Assembly: GCA_963205275.1 (NCBI GenBank)
Contig: CAUJIH010000045.1
Location: 1-64,000, forward strand
DNA: 64,000 nt
Reading direction: 5' to 3'
Origin: Verrucomicrobiota bacterium
GTDB lineage: Bacteria > Verrucomicrobiota > Verrucomicrobiia > Verrucomicrobiales > DEV007
How positions within the stretch are numbered: position 1 is the stretch's first letter; each line of letters begins with the position of its first letter. This document shows, one piece after another, positions 1-10,400 of this stretch. Under the pieces are notes generated by a model. It saw nothing but the letters and a program-made list of their open reading frames with translations. It was not told where the DNA came from and did not search any database. The position numbers and the translations under genes are program-made.

Positions 1-1
1 A

Positions 2-357
2 GCGGCGCACCTTCAGGTCACGATATACTCGGCGCGAAGCGCTTTGGAGTGCGCTGGCCTGACAGCGCTTTCCGAATAAGCCCTACCATCCACGCACCAC
101 CCAAAAACGCACCCTTTCCGCCCTATCGTCTAGGCTGCGCAAAAGCGGCGCACCTTCCGGGCACGATATACTCGGCGCGAAGCGCTTTAGAGTGCGCTGG
201 CCTGACAGCGCTTTCCGAATAAGCCCTACCATCCACGCACCACAAAAAAACGCACCTTTCTCACCCTGCCGTCTAGGCTGCGCAAAAGCGGCGCTTCACG
301 CCGCACTCCAACGCCTGCGGCACACCTGCAGAGCGCGATATACTCGGCGCGAAGCGA
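2..357. repeat. 143-bp tandem repeat array with hairpins, about 2.5 units
   Basis: Units begin at 2, 145 and 288 with the word GCGGCGC, an exact 143-bp period. Units 1 and 2 are almost identical; the third is cut at about 357. Each full unit holds a hairpin GCGCTG-GCCTGA-CAGCGC (51-68 and 194-211). A related copy at 45624-45803 has GCGGTG-GCCTGA-CACCGC at the same place, so one stem pair has changed on both sides while pairing is kept. I see no credible gene here; the small open frames are repeat-derived. It looks like a REP-type intergenic element. Confidence 0.85.
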
Positions 358-562
358 GAACTCTTCTGTTTCCCACGCCTTACGACTGAGATTCACCTTG
401 CGACGAAAATTCAGATCATTAGAATGTCGCCATGCGCATTTCTCGCGAAATTGCTATCTGCGGAAAGCTCACGCTGCCCCTGCTCCTCCTCTGCTTCACT
501 GGCGGCGATGGCATTACACACATCGCAGTGACACGGTGGAAAGTGCCGGAGGCATAGAACGA

Positions 563-1477
563 ATGAGAGCTGACGACCATCCCACGAACCTCAGAGGCCG
601 ATGTCTTTTATTTCGTGCGTCTCTGCGGCCCATAGTCGTGATCGCGACGCTCATCACTCTCTTCGTCATTGTACCGCGATCTGATGCTGCCGATTCCTGG
701 ATTGACGATCAGGCTCTGAAGAACTCCTTCACCAGCACGCTCAACCGTCTCTTCGAAAAAGGTGGACTCACGGCGGGAGCGGATCTGGTTCAGCAGCTTC
801 AAGCCGCCACGAAATACGCCTTTTCTCCTCCACAAACCACCCCAGCGAAAACTCCACAGGAAGCACGGGAACGGGCGCTCTCAGCGACGCTAATCATCGG
901 TCATCTCTACCTCTGCGAGGATTGCGGAAAACGTCATGCCACTTTAGCAGGAGGTGTTTTGATTTCTCCCAATGGGCTGGCACTCACGAATTATCACGTT
1001 CTCGACAGCCGAACGGCGATTGTCTTCGGTGCGATGACTTCCACGGGCCAGTTCTACCCCATCGAGAAAGTTCTCGCTGCCTCGGCGGAGCACGATATCG
1101 CTCTGATTCAACTACGCGATGCCAAAGATCTGCCCTGGATCGGTTTGGCACCGTCGAGCGAAATCGGAGATGAACTCTTCGTCATTTCGCATCCGGACAA
1201 TTACTTTTTCACCTACACGCGGGGCTACCTCTCACGAAAATATCTTTTACCCGAGGGGAAACATCCACCTCGTCTCCAGATCACGGCTGATTTTGCCAAG
1301 GGATCGAGCGGATGCGGCATATACAATCTGCACGGTGAGATGATCGGATTAGTCGCCTCCACCAATTCGATATACTACACGAAGGAAAAAGAGAAAATGG
1401 AGAACCTCCAGATGGTCATCAAAAGCGGAGTCCCGACCGAGTCAATCCTCGAACTATTCACAGTCTCAGAGCCATAA
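563..1477 (+). CDS. Secreted trypsin-like (S1/HtrA-type) serine protease
   Basis: A 304-residue protein with an N-terminal hydrophobic export segment (about residues 22-40) followed by a chymotrypsin-fold protease domain. The catalytic triad is visible: His145 in TNYHV, Asp178 in EHDIAL and Ser249 in KGSSGCG. No PDZ domain follows, so it is shorter than DegP. A CxxC pair (CEDC) lies just before the protease domain. The frame is open back to a TTG at 398, but ATG 563 is preferred because GGAGG lies at 548-552 with a 10-nt spacer and the signal segment follows it directly. Substrate unknown. It probably acts in the periplasm or outside the cell. Confidence 0.82.
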   Translation: MRADDHPTNLRGRCLLFRASLRPIVVIATLITLFVIVPRSDAADSWIDDQALKNSFTSTLNRLFEKGGLTAGADLVQQLQAATKYAFSPPQTTPAKTPQEARERALSATLIIGHLYLCEDCGKRHATLAGGVLISPNGLALTNYHVLDSRTAIVFGAMTSTGQFYPIEKVLAASAEHDIALIQLRDAKDLPWIGLAPSSEIGDELFVISHPDNYFFTYTRGYLSRKYLLPEGKHPPRLQITADFAKGSSGCGIYNLHGEMIGLVASTNSIYYTKEKEKMENLQMVIKSGVPTESILELFTVSEP

Positions 1478-1486
1478 TCCGTCTTT

Positions 1487-1505
1487 GGGGTACCTCCGGA
1501 TACCC
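1487..1505. repeat. Solo copy of a terminal-repeat-like motif
   Basis: The sequence GGGTACC-TCC-GGATACC lies between the protease and the next gene. It matches, with one difference, the left end (GGATACC-TCC-GGATACC) of the 221-bp element at 32285-32505. It may be a remnant end of the same element family. No coding potential. Confidence 0.4.
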
Positions 1506-1595
1506 TTTAGTCAGGCCACTTTTTACCATGATCGCGGCATGGCGATCTCACGCGAAAGTTGCTTTCTTGCGTAACTCGTGATTACACTTCGTCCC

Positions 1596-4500
1596 ATGCT
1601 TCGATTCATCACCTCGCTCAGCCTTTTTCTCCTCGTCGGCACCGCCCTTCGCGCACAGGAAGGGAACGCTATCACTCCGGACAAGCCCATCGATCTGCTC
1701 AAGCAGCTCGCCGAACCGGGCCGGAAGAACTTTGTCTCGAACCTGAACCCAAAGTCGTCGGTCTCTCATGACCCCGATCAGATCTGGGCGAGTCAGCCCG
1801 ATGGTTCTCTCCGGATCAGTGGTGAAGGAATCGGATACATCCGTACGAAGCAGGCCTATCGCGATTATCATCTAGTCCTAGAATACAAGTGGGGCGAGCG
1901 GACCGTCGCCTCGCGCACGGACAGAGCACGGGACTGCGGACTCCTTCTCCACTCTTACGGAGCCGATGGGGCCTTTAGTCAGAGCTGGATGAGCAGCATC
2001 GAGATCAATGTCATCGAAGGCGGCACGGGAGACTTTCTCGTTCTGGCAGCAGCAGATAAGGATGGAAAACTGGCTCCCACCCGAGCCGTCGCCGAGGTCG
2101 CTCAAGATCGTGATGGGGAATGGGTCTGGGCGAAAGGAGGGGAGAAAAAAACATTTCCGCTCGAAGGAAAAACGATCTCCCGCATCAACTGGCGTGACCG
2201 CGATCCCGATTGGGCCGATGTGAAGGGCTATCGCGGAGCGAAAGATGTCGAAAACCCCGTTGGAGAGTGGAATCGTCTCGAAGCGATCTGTAAAGGAAAT
2301 ACCATCCATGTGTATCTGAATGGGGAACTGGTCAATATCGCCACTGACTGCAATCCGTCCGCCGGATACATCGGGATTCAGAGTGAATTCGCTCAATGCT
2401 ACGTCCGTCGCTACGAACTCTTTCCGCTCGACAGCTTCAAAGAGAAGTGGGCTGAGGAAACGCGCTCCTCTGACATGGGCTATGATGTCTCCGGAGAGAG
2501 CATTCTCCCCCGTCGCTTCCCTCTTTCCCCTGCGGAAAGCCAGAAACTCTGGAAAGTCGGTGGCGACTATGAGATGCAACTCGTCGCCAGCGAACCGCTT
2601 ACTTGCGATCCCGTCGATGTGACTTGGGACAATCAGGGGCGCATGTTCGTTGCCGAAATGGGAGATTATCCACTACCTGCGGAAGATGGAGGACCTCATC
2701 TTTCCCGTATCCGACTCCTCACCGATACCGATGGCGATGGAGTGATGGACAAAGCCGTCACTTGGGCTGCGAATCTAGATCATGTCCAGGGCCTGATGCC
2801 GATGAAAAACGGACTTTTAGCGACGACTCGCACGGCCATTCTCTTCCTCGCCGATACAGATGGTGACAATGTGGCGGACGTGAGAGAAGCAATCTTCGAA
2901 GTGAACGAACCGCGACACAATCAGCTCCAAGTCTCCAGCCCCCGCTACGGACTCGATAACCATGTCTGGCTGAGCAATGGACTCGATGCAAAAGAAATCT
3001 ATCCCGAGAGCCACCCAGATCAGAAGGTCAATGTATCTCGGCTGAATCTGCGCTACGATCCCGCCAGCGGAAAAATCGAGAGCGCGACAGGATTCGGACA
3101 GTTTGGCGGCAGTCTCGATGATTGGAACCGTCACTTCTTCTGCAGCAATCGCAATCCTATCATGTTCTCTGTGATGCCCCTGGAAGCTGTGCAGCGCAAT
3201 CCGCTGGCTGGGATTCTAGTCGGGCACGAAGATATCCTTCCTTCTGCCGCACCGGTTCATCCACTTTTTCTCAGTCACACGACCTCATCCGCTCATGCAG
3301 GTACCTATACCGCCGCCTGCGGACTTGGCGTTTATCGCGGCGACTTGATTCCTGATCTGGAGGGTGATGTCTTCGTCTGTGAGCCGACCGCGCAACTCGT
3401 CAGCCGCAATCATCTCATCCCTAACGGAGCCAGCTTCAAAGCGGAAGCCGTCGTGAAAGATCGCGATTTTCTGACCTCCGGTGATGAGTGGTCCCGCCCC
3501 GTGCAGGTTCGCACGGGACCAGACGGAGCTCTCTATGTCTGCGATATGTATCGTCGCTTCATCGATCATGCGATGTTCTTCCCAGAAGAATTCTCAAAGT
3601 CTCACTACATGCGTGCTGGACTCGATCAGGGACGCATTTGGCGACTCGTTCCCAAAGGAGCAAAAGTAGCGCCTTCCACGACTCTCCCTGCGAATGACGC
3701 CGCCGCTCTGGTCGCCACACTGAAGAGTGCGAATGGATGGATCAGAACCCAAGCGCAACGAATTCTGGTGGAGAAAAAGGATCACTCCGTCGTCCCCGCC
3801 CTCGAGCAACTGCTCGCGGATTCTTCTCTCCCGAAAACTCAAGCGCACGCCTTCTGGACTCTCGCTGGTCTCGGTGCACTCAAAGCAGAGCATCTGAAAC
3901 CTGTGATCGAGAAAGCCACCGAATCCGGACTGCTGGAAAACGCTCTCCTCGCCGCCCGACAAACGGGAATCGATTCAGCTCTAAAGCCAGCCTTCCTAGA
4001 CGCGATGAAAAAGGATCTGCCGCGCTATCGCTTCCTTTACGTCGCTCTCAATCCCGGAGTCTCCCTAACGCCTGAAACTTTGGCAGGATATATCGCCGAG
4101 AACCCTGCCGATCCATGGACTCGGAAAGCGATTTTCGCTTCCGTGCCTGAGAGAGCTTCCGCCGTGCTCGCGCACCTGCTGAACGACTCCACTTTTACAT
4201 CCCGTCCGGCCGCTGAAACCGGTCCCGTCGTTCAGGATTTCGCCCGCGTCATCGCAGCACGCGGGGATTTGAAAGAGCTCTCCACGCTTCTAAGCCAACT
4301 GTCAAAAACGCAGGAGGCTCTTCAATTCTCCATCGTCATCGGCCTCTCAGAAGGCCTCGGACGCAGTCCGCTCAAACAGCGCAGTCTCGCCGCCCTGATC
4401 GCTGCGAAACTCCCGGATTTAGGAGGTGGCACGACCCAGCTCGAAGCCGTTCTTACGAAGGCAGCGACCATTGCACAGGACAAGCAGGCGAAGGAAGATG

Positions 4501-5330
4501 ACCGGCTCGCTGCTCTTAACCTTGTCGCCCAGCGTCCCTGGGAGGAAAAGAAAGTAATCGCGGAGAAACTGATTTCACTCTCTGAGACACCCGCCATTCA
4601 GACCGCCGCCTGCCGCCTCTTGGCGCGAGACAAAGCCGATCTGATCGGCGACTTCTTCTTTGAGCGCTGGAAAACGCTCCCACCTGCAGCTCGCAGCGCT
4701 GCACTGGATATTCTCACATCCAACTCCGCCAATAATATCAGACTGATGGAGAAGATGAAGGCGGGTGAAATCAGTCCCGGCCTCATGCCGCCGATGGCAC
4801 GATGGAGCGCGGGACGCTCCAAAGATCCCAAGATTCATGCGTTAGCTCAGGAAGTCTTTGGAAACGCCAACGATGACAGAGCCTCCGTCGTCGAGAAGTA
4901 TCGCAAAGAGATCACATCTCTCAAGGGCGATGCCACCAAAGGAGCCGCTGTATTTGAAAAAGCCACCTGTGTGACCTGCCATCATATCGGCAATGTCGGT
5001 AGCGAAGTCGGCCCCTCGCTGAATGATGTTAAGATCAAGCCTGCCGAAGCCCTGCTATCCGATATTCTCGATCCGAATCGCGCCCTAGAAGAGCGTTGGG
5101 TTTCTCAAGTCGTCGAGACGAAGGATGGACGCACGCTCGCAGGTCTTCTATCAGGCGAAGACGCGACTGCCGTGACCCTGCATATGCCGGGGGGAGTCAC
5201 GACTACTATTCCGAAAGCAGAGATCAAGTCTCTGACATCCACCGGCATGTCGCTCATGCCCGTGGGATTAGAAGCGGCCATCTCTGCTCAGGACATGGCT
5301 GATCTGATCGCCTTCCTGAAGAAAGACTGA
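1596..5330 (+). CDS. DUF1080 / beta-propeller / HEAT / haem-domain giant secreted protein (PVC type)
   Basis: About 1244 residues. The start at ATG 1596 gives a clear Sec signal (MLRFITSLSLFLLVGTALRA); an upstream in-frame GTG (1578) only adds six residues. Order of parts: a DUF1080 jelly-roll domain (about 25-280, related to 3-keto-disaccharide hydrolases), a TIGR02604-type propeller with calcium-like DTDGDG and DTDGDN motifs (about 310-690), helical HEAT-like repeats (about 700-1110), and a TIGR02603-type haem domain with CVTCH at 1125-1129 and a later SLMPVGLE that could supply the Met ligand. Inference: a periplasmic or surface sugar-oxidising protein that passes electrons to a c-type haem. 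The actual substrate cannot be read from sequence. A homologous haem-propeller protein lies downstream (7404-10412). Confidence 0.88.
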   Translation: MLRFITSLSLFLLVGTALRAQEGNAITPDKPIDLLKQLAEPGRKNFVSNLNPKSSVSHDPDQIWASQPDGSLRISGEGIGYIRTKQAYRDYHLVLEYKWGERTVASRTDRARDCGLLLHSYGADGAFSQSWMSSIEINVIEGGTGDFLVLAAADKDGKLAPTRAVAEVAQDRDGEWVWAKGGEKKTFPLEGKTISRINWRDRDPDWADVKGYRGAKDVENPVGEWNRLEAICKGNTIHVYLNGELVNIATDCNPSAGYIGIQSEFAQCYVRRYELFPLDSFKEKWAEETRSSDMGYDVSGESILPRRFPLSPAESQKLWKVGGDYEMQLVASEPLTCDPVDVTWDNQGRMFVAEMGDYPLPAEDGGPHLSRIRLLTDTDGDGVMDKAVTWAANLDHVQGLMPMKNGLLATTRTAILFLADTDGDNVADVREAIFEVNEPRHNQLQVSSPRYGLDNHVWLSNGLDAKEIYPESHPDQKVNVSRLNLRYDPASGKIESATGFGQFGGSLDDWNRHFFCSNRNPIMFSVMPLEAVQRNPLAGILVGHEDILPSAAPVHPLFLSHTTSSAHAGTYTAACGLGVYRGDLIPDLEGDVFVCEPTAQLVSRNHLIPNGASFKAEAVVKDRDFLTSGDEWSRPVQVRTGPDGALYVCDMYRRFIDHAMFFPEEFSKSHYMRAGLDQGRIWRLVPKGAKVAPSTTLPANDAAALVATLKSANGWIRTQAQRILVEKKDHSVVPALEQLLADSSLPKTQAHAFWTLAGLGALKAEHLKPVIEKATESGLLENALLAARQTGIDSALKPAFLDAMKKDLPRYRFLYVALNPGVSLTPETLAGYIAENPADPWTRKAIFASVPERASAVLAHLLNDSTFTSRPAAETGPVVQDFARVIAARGDLKELSTLLSQLSKTQEALQFSIVIGLSEGLGRSPLKQRSLAALIAAKLPDLGGGTTQLEAVLTKAATIAQDKQAKEDDRLAALNLVAQRPWEEKKVIAEKLISLSETPAIQTAACRLLARDKADLIGDFFFERWKTLPPAARSAALDILTSNSANNIRLMEKMKAGEISPGLMPPMARWSAGRSKDPKIHALAQEVFGNANDDRASVVEKYRKEITSLKGDATKGAAVFEKATCVTCHHIGNVGSEVGPSLNDVKIKPAEALLSDILDPNRALEERWVSQVVETKDGRTLAGLLSGEDATAVTLHMPGGVTTTIPKAEIKSLTSTGMSLMPVGLEAAISAQDMADLIAFLKKD

Positions 5331-5374
5331 TCAGCCTCGCCTTCCATTTCTTATCTTATCTTACTAAGTGCGAT

Positions 5375-6169
5375 ATGCGGATCTGGGACGCCCACTGTCA
5401 TATCACAGGCGGTTCTCTCGCAGGAGACAAAACGCCTGAGTCGCGGGGCGACCATCTCGTAGCAGTGGCTGATCGCATGGGGGTTGAACGCATGTGCATC
5501 TGCATGGGCATGAGCTTCCTGCAGGATCCAACAGAAGATCAGCTTCGCCAACAAAACGATGCGATTTTAAATGTCATTGATCGCCACCCTGATCGCTTTT
5601 TCGGCTACGTGTACACCAGTCCAAAACACGTCGAAGTCTCTCTACAGGAGATGGAACGCTGCCTGGCGAACGGCCCGATGATCGGAGTCAAACTATGGGT
5701 GGCTCAGCGCTGCAATGCCGAAGACATCGACCCCATCATTCGCCGCGCTACCGAATTGAAGGCAGTGGTTCTCCAGCATACTTGGTTCAAGGTATCCGGA
5801 AATTACCCTGGAGAATCCACTCCGACCGACTTCGTGGAAATGGTCAAACGCCATCCCAAGACCTCCTTCATCTGCGGACACACCGGAGGTGACTGGGAGC
5901 AAGGCATCCCATCTATTCGTGATCTACCGAACGTAGTCGCCGATATTGCAGGCAGTGATCCCGTAGCCGGGTTTACCGAGATGGCCGTGCGAGAAATGGG
6001 TGACGACCGCGTCGTCTATGGCAGCGATATCGCAGGGCGGAGCTTCGCCTCGCAACTCGCCAAAGTGTATGGGGCCGAAATCTCAGACGAAAGCAAAGAA
6101 AAGATTTTTCAAAAGAACCTTCACCGCCTGTTTCAGCCGATCTTTGAGATCAAGGGGATTCGGATCTAA
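5375..6169 (+). CDS. Metal-dependent amidohydrolase (amidohydrolase-2 / ACMSD-like TIM barrel)
   Basis: A 264-residue protein without signal peptide. It starts MRIWDAHCH, the HxH metal motif (His7, His9) typical of the superfamily. Further expected ligands appear as CGHTGGDW (metal His on a later strand) and VVYGSDIAG (the Asp near the C-terminus). Family members hydrolyse or decarboxylate cyclic or carboxylated small molecules, but the reaction here is not predictable. It lies 44 nt after the first haem-propeller gene and 207 nt before a second amidohydrolase-fold gene, which suggests one functional unit. No Shine-Dalgarno is seen before the ATG. Confidence 0.8.
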   Translation: MRIWDAHCHITGGSLAGDKTPESRGDHLVAVADRMGVERMCICMGMSFLQDPTEDQLRQQNDAILNVIDRHPDRFFGYVYTSPKHVEVSLQEMERCLANGPMIGVKLWVAQRCNAEDIDPIIRRATELKAVVLQHTWFKVSGNYPGESTPTDFVEMVKRHPKTSFICGHTGGDWEQGIPSIRDLPNVVADIAGSDPVAGFTEMAVREMGDDRVVYGSDIAGRSFASQLAKVYGAEISDESKEKIFQKNLHRLFQPIFEIKGIRI

Positions 6170-6376
6170 GGGACCAGGGACAAGGCGTGCCGACAGAGGG
6201 GCCATCCGTTTTCAAAGTTTGTCGCATTCCTGTCCCATACGAGCATCTGGAGGCGCAATAGGGAGGATCGGATCATTTCTTGCGATCACTGAGCCATATT
6301 CCGAAATCACCGGGCGCTTTTGCGGACGTATCCATCTCGTATTTTTCAGAATATCTTCTACTGATCCCACCTCGCA

Positions 6377-7291
6377 ATGACTCGTGAAGCTTCCTCATCG
6401 TCCTCTTCGCTCTCTCGCCGACAGTTTCACCGAGCAGCACTTCTCGCTGCGACAGCGAGCTTCACCTCCCCGCTCATAGAAAAATCAGTCGGGGTAGATT
6501 CTCCCACCGCAACGCCACCCTCTGGCGATCTGATCGATACCAATGTGTATCTCGGCCAATGGCCCTTTCGTCACTCTTCACTCGAACGGACCGCTGCTCT
6601 CGTTGCCAAACTGCGCAAGGGTGGAGTGACCGAAGCTTGGGCGGGCAGCTTTGACGCACTGCTTCACAAAGACATCCTCGCTGTCAACGAACGGCTCGCC
6701 GACGAATGTGCAAAAAATGGCGACGGCCTGCTCCTTCCCGTCGGTTGCGTGAACCTCTCCCTTCCTGGCTGGGAGGAAGCCCTCCATCGCTGTGTAAAAA
6801 AGCACGGGATGAAGGCGATTCGTATCCATCCGAACTACCACGGCTACACTCTGCGTGATCCAGTAGCCGTCCGCTTCTTCGAACTCGCATCCGAAGCCCG
6901 ACTGCTCGTGCAGATTCCGCTCGTGATGGAAGACGAGCGCACGATTCACCCCTTGGTCAATGTGCCCCCTGTCGATGTCTCACCACTCGCCGAGTTGTTA
7001 TCTCGTGCTCCCCATGCCCGCGTTCAGCTGCTCAATTCATTCCGCTCCCTGCGCGGGCTTCCGATCGAGTCCTTGGCCGCTCGTGGCATCGTATATGAAA
7101 TCGCGATGCTAGAGGGAGTAGAGAGCCTGTCCACACTCTTGCCCAAGCTGCCAGCAGATCGCATGTGCTTCGGCTCCTACTCGCCATTTTTCTACTTTGA
7201 ATCAGCCAGTCTCAAGCTGCGCGAGTCTGTGCTAGATGACAATACGATGCAGAGTCTGCGGTACGGCACCGCTCGAAAACTCCTTGCCTGA
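6377..7291 (+). CDS. Tat-exported amidohydrolase-fold protein with a degenerate metal site
   Basis: A 304-residue protein. The N-terminus has a twin-arginine signal, SRRQFHRAALLAA, so it should be exported folded. The barrel start reads LIDTNVYLGQWPF: where active family members have HxH there is NVY. The C-terminal GSD-type acidic motif is replaced by FGSYSPF. The fold is therefore recognisable, but the usual metal ligands are missing, so it may bind rather than hydrolyse, or use different chemistry. It sits between the intact amidohydrolase (5375-6169) and the second haem-propeller gene (7404-10412), all on the same strand. Confidence 0.72.
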   Translation: MTREASSSSSSLSRRQFHRAALLAATASFTSPLIEKSVGVDSPTATPPSGDLIDTNVYLGQWPFRHSSLERTAALVAKLRKGGVTEAWAGSFDALLHKDILAVNERLADECAKNGDGLLLPVGCVNLSLPGWEEALHRCVKKHGMKAIRIHPNYHGYTLRDPVAVRFFELASEARLLVQIPLVMEDERTIHPLVNVPPVDVSPLAELLSRAPHARVQLLNSFRSLRGLPIESLAARGIVYEIAMLEGVESLSTLLPKLPADRMCFGSYSPFFYFESASLKLRESVLDDNTMQSLRYGTARKLLA

Positions 7292-7403
7292 TCCTCGCTC
7301 TGTGCCTTATCACTGAAGTTGATCTCGATTAATCAGCTCTGTGGCTTTTCGATTCACGGGTTCAGCACCTGATTCGTATCGCCCTCAATTGCGCTGCCTT
7401 TTT

Positions 7404-10400
7404 ATGAGAAAATATTTCCCTTTTCTGTTCTCCGCGCTTCTCCTGACCTGCTCGTCCGCACTGGCCCAGATGAGATCCCCCATGGATGTGCCTGCGGGGG
7501 AAGCCATTCAGGGAAAAATCCCTTCCGTTCCACCGACCGCACCAGACAAGGCAGCCGCCACCTTTCGTGTGCAAGATGGCTTCCACATGGATCTTATCGC
7601 TGCGGAACCTCTCGTCGCCAGTCCCGTGGCAATGGCTTATGATGAAAACGGTCGCGCCTATGTCTGTGAAATGCGCGACTATCCCTACACCGACAAGGCT
7701 CAGCATAAGCCGAATCAGGAAAACCCCACAGACAAACCCATCGGTCAAATCCGTCTCCTGATCGATGAGGACGGCGACGGCGTCTTTGACCGAGCCACGG
7801 TCTTCGCCGACGGGCTTTCCTGGCCCACTGGCGTCGCCTGCTGGAAAGGAGGCGTCTTCGTCGCAGCCACACCGGATCTCTGGTATTTCAAAGACAACGA
7901 TGGAGACGGAGTCGCCGATGTCCGAGAGAAGCTCTTCACTGGCTTCCGCAAACTCAACGTCCAGGCTGTGATGAATAATCTGGTCTGGGGACTCGACAGT
8001 CATCTCCACGGGGCCGGAGGCAGCAATGGTGGGAAAATTCTCTCCGAGGAGCATCCTCAGGACTCTCCCCTCCTCATGGCCCGTGCTGATTTTCGCATCG
8101 ATCCCGTGACACACCAATTCGAACTCGAATCCGGTGGTGCACGCTTCGGCGGCTCCTACGACGACTGGGGAAATCGTTTCCTTTGCAACATTCGCAATCC
8201 AGCGCAGCACATCGTACTGCCCAGCCGCTACCTTGCCAGAAACCGCACCCTAGCCGTAACGAGTGCGATCCATGACATGGCCGAATCCGGAGATCAGCTC
8301 CCCGTATATCCTATCTCCCCTCCCGAACCCTGGCGCGTCATCCGCGCCGAACGCTGGTCAGGCGAGCGCGATATCGTCATGCCCCGTAGCGAGCTCGTGG
8401 GAGCCGGGGTCGTCACATCCTCCAGCGGAGTCACGGCCTACCGGGGCGATGCTTATCCTGATACCTTCCGGCACATGGTCTTCGTCGCCGAATGCGCAGG
8501 TAATCTCTTCTATCGTCTGCGACTGGAAGAAGAAGGCGTAACTTTCCGAGCTACCCGTGTCGATCAGGGGGTCGAAATGGTCGCCTCCACCGATAACTGG
8601 TTCCGTCCCGTCAATTTCTGTAATGCCCCTGATGGCACTCTGCACATCATGGACATGTATCGTGAAAATATCGAACATCCTTGGAGTATCCCCGAGGACA
8701 TTCACGCTGCCGTCGATCTGGAGGCTGGACGTGATATGGGACGCATCTGGAGGCTCACTCCACCCAATTTTCAGCCACGCAAGTCACCCCATCTCGGCGA
8801 TTCGAGCGATGCCGAACTGGTCGCTACCTTGAAACACCCTTCCTCTTGGTGGCGCGAGACCGCCCAGCGCCTCCTCGTCGAACGCGGGAATCAGGATAGC
8901 ATTCCCCTGCTCCGCGATCTGGTCCGCAAAAGCACCTCTCCAGTGGCTCGACTCCACGCCCTGTGGATTCTCCATCGCTTTCACGCTCTCGACGACGAGA
9001 CCCTGCTCCTCGGTCTGCACGATTCCACCGCAGGAGTCCGCGAGAACAGCGTTCGCCTCGCTGAAGCCCACCTCGATCAGGAAAAAATCCTCTCTGCGGT
9101 GCTTTCCCTCGCTGCCGACGACTCCATGCGCGTCCGCTTCCAGACTGCATTCACTCTTGGCGAGAGCTCGAATCCACGCACACTCGATGCCCTCGCTGAG
9201 ATCGCACGGCGTGACGCGACTGATCCCTGGATGCGCGATGCCATCCTCAGTTCCGTCGCCGATACTGGAGCTGGCCTTCTTGCGCGTCTCATCGCCAAGT
9301 CTGATTTTTCCGGACGTGCGGAATCCGCTGATCTACTCATCGCTTTGGCTCGTCAGATCGGCCTGCGAGGTAAGGCAGATGAAATCGAGTCCAGCCTCTC
9401 CGCAGCAGGGAAAGGGCCGAGAGGCGGGCTCGACAGGGTCTTGTCCGGAATCGGAGAGGGTCTAATGCGCTCCGGAAAGAGCCTCCGCTCTCGTTCTGGT
9501 TCCGACACCTCCGCGCAACTGATCGATCAGTTCCTAAGCGATGCGGCAAAGGTCGCTACCAACCGACAGGCACCGGCTGCGGAGCGAGTCACCGCGATCT
9601 CGCGCCTGGAATTCGACGACTTCTCTCACGTCGAAACACCCCTCTCAGAGCTCCTCGATCCCACCGAGCCCTCAGAGGTCCAGATCGCGGCGATCCAGAG
9701 TATCAGCCATCGCCTGAACCCCGAGGCCATCCCCCTGCTATTATCTCGCTGGGAATGGCAGACTCCTGTCGTCCGCAACGAAGTCATCACCGCCTTCACC
9801 GCCGTCCGCTCTCGTCTCCCAGCTCTCGTCGATGCGATCGAGAAAGGCCGCATTCCAGCCAACCAGGTTCCCTTCGCCCAGCGCCGTTTGTTTTTCCTCC
9901 ATCCAGATTCGGAGGTAAAGGCCTTCGCCGAGAAGCACTTTGCAGCGAACAGTGCCTCCTCTCGTCAAGAAGTGATCGACCGCTATCGTACGGCTCTCTC
10001 TCAGAAAGGAGATCCAGCGAAAGGGCGCCTTGCATTCGAGGCAGCCTGTATCGTATGTCACAAGGCAGGCGATCTGGGAAGTCAGACTGTCGGTCCCAAC
10101 CTCGCCAACATCCGCGCCTGGAGTCCCGATCAAATTCTCATCAACATCCTCGATCCCAATCGTGAAGTCACTCCGAATTTCCTCGCCTACAGCATCGAAA
10201 TGCGCGATGGACGAGCTGTTTACGGGATCATCGCTGAGGAGCAAGACGCGAGTCTCACCATCGTACGCCCCGATGGAGGCTCAGAAAAGCTGCTCCGAAG
10301 TGAGATCTCAAAAATCAACGGCACAGGACTCTCTCTGATGCCCGAGGGATTAGAGGCGGCAATCACCACCGAATCTATGGCTGATCTAATCGCATTTTTG

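Noticed and set aside
2-357. CRISPR array
   Set aside because: Units are 143 bp and identical throughout, with no short repeat plus unique spacer pattern and no cas genes.
398-562. TTG-started N-terminal extension of the serine protease
   Set aside because: It would put 55 non-signal residues before the export segment; ATG 563 has a Shine-Dalgarno at a normal distance.
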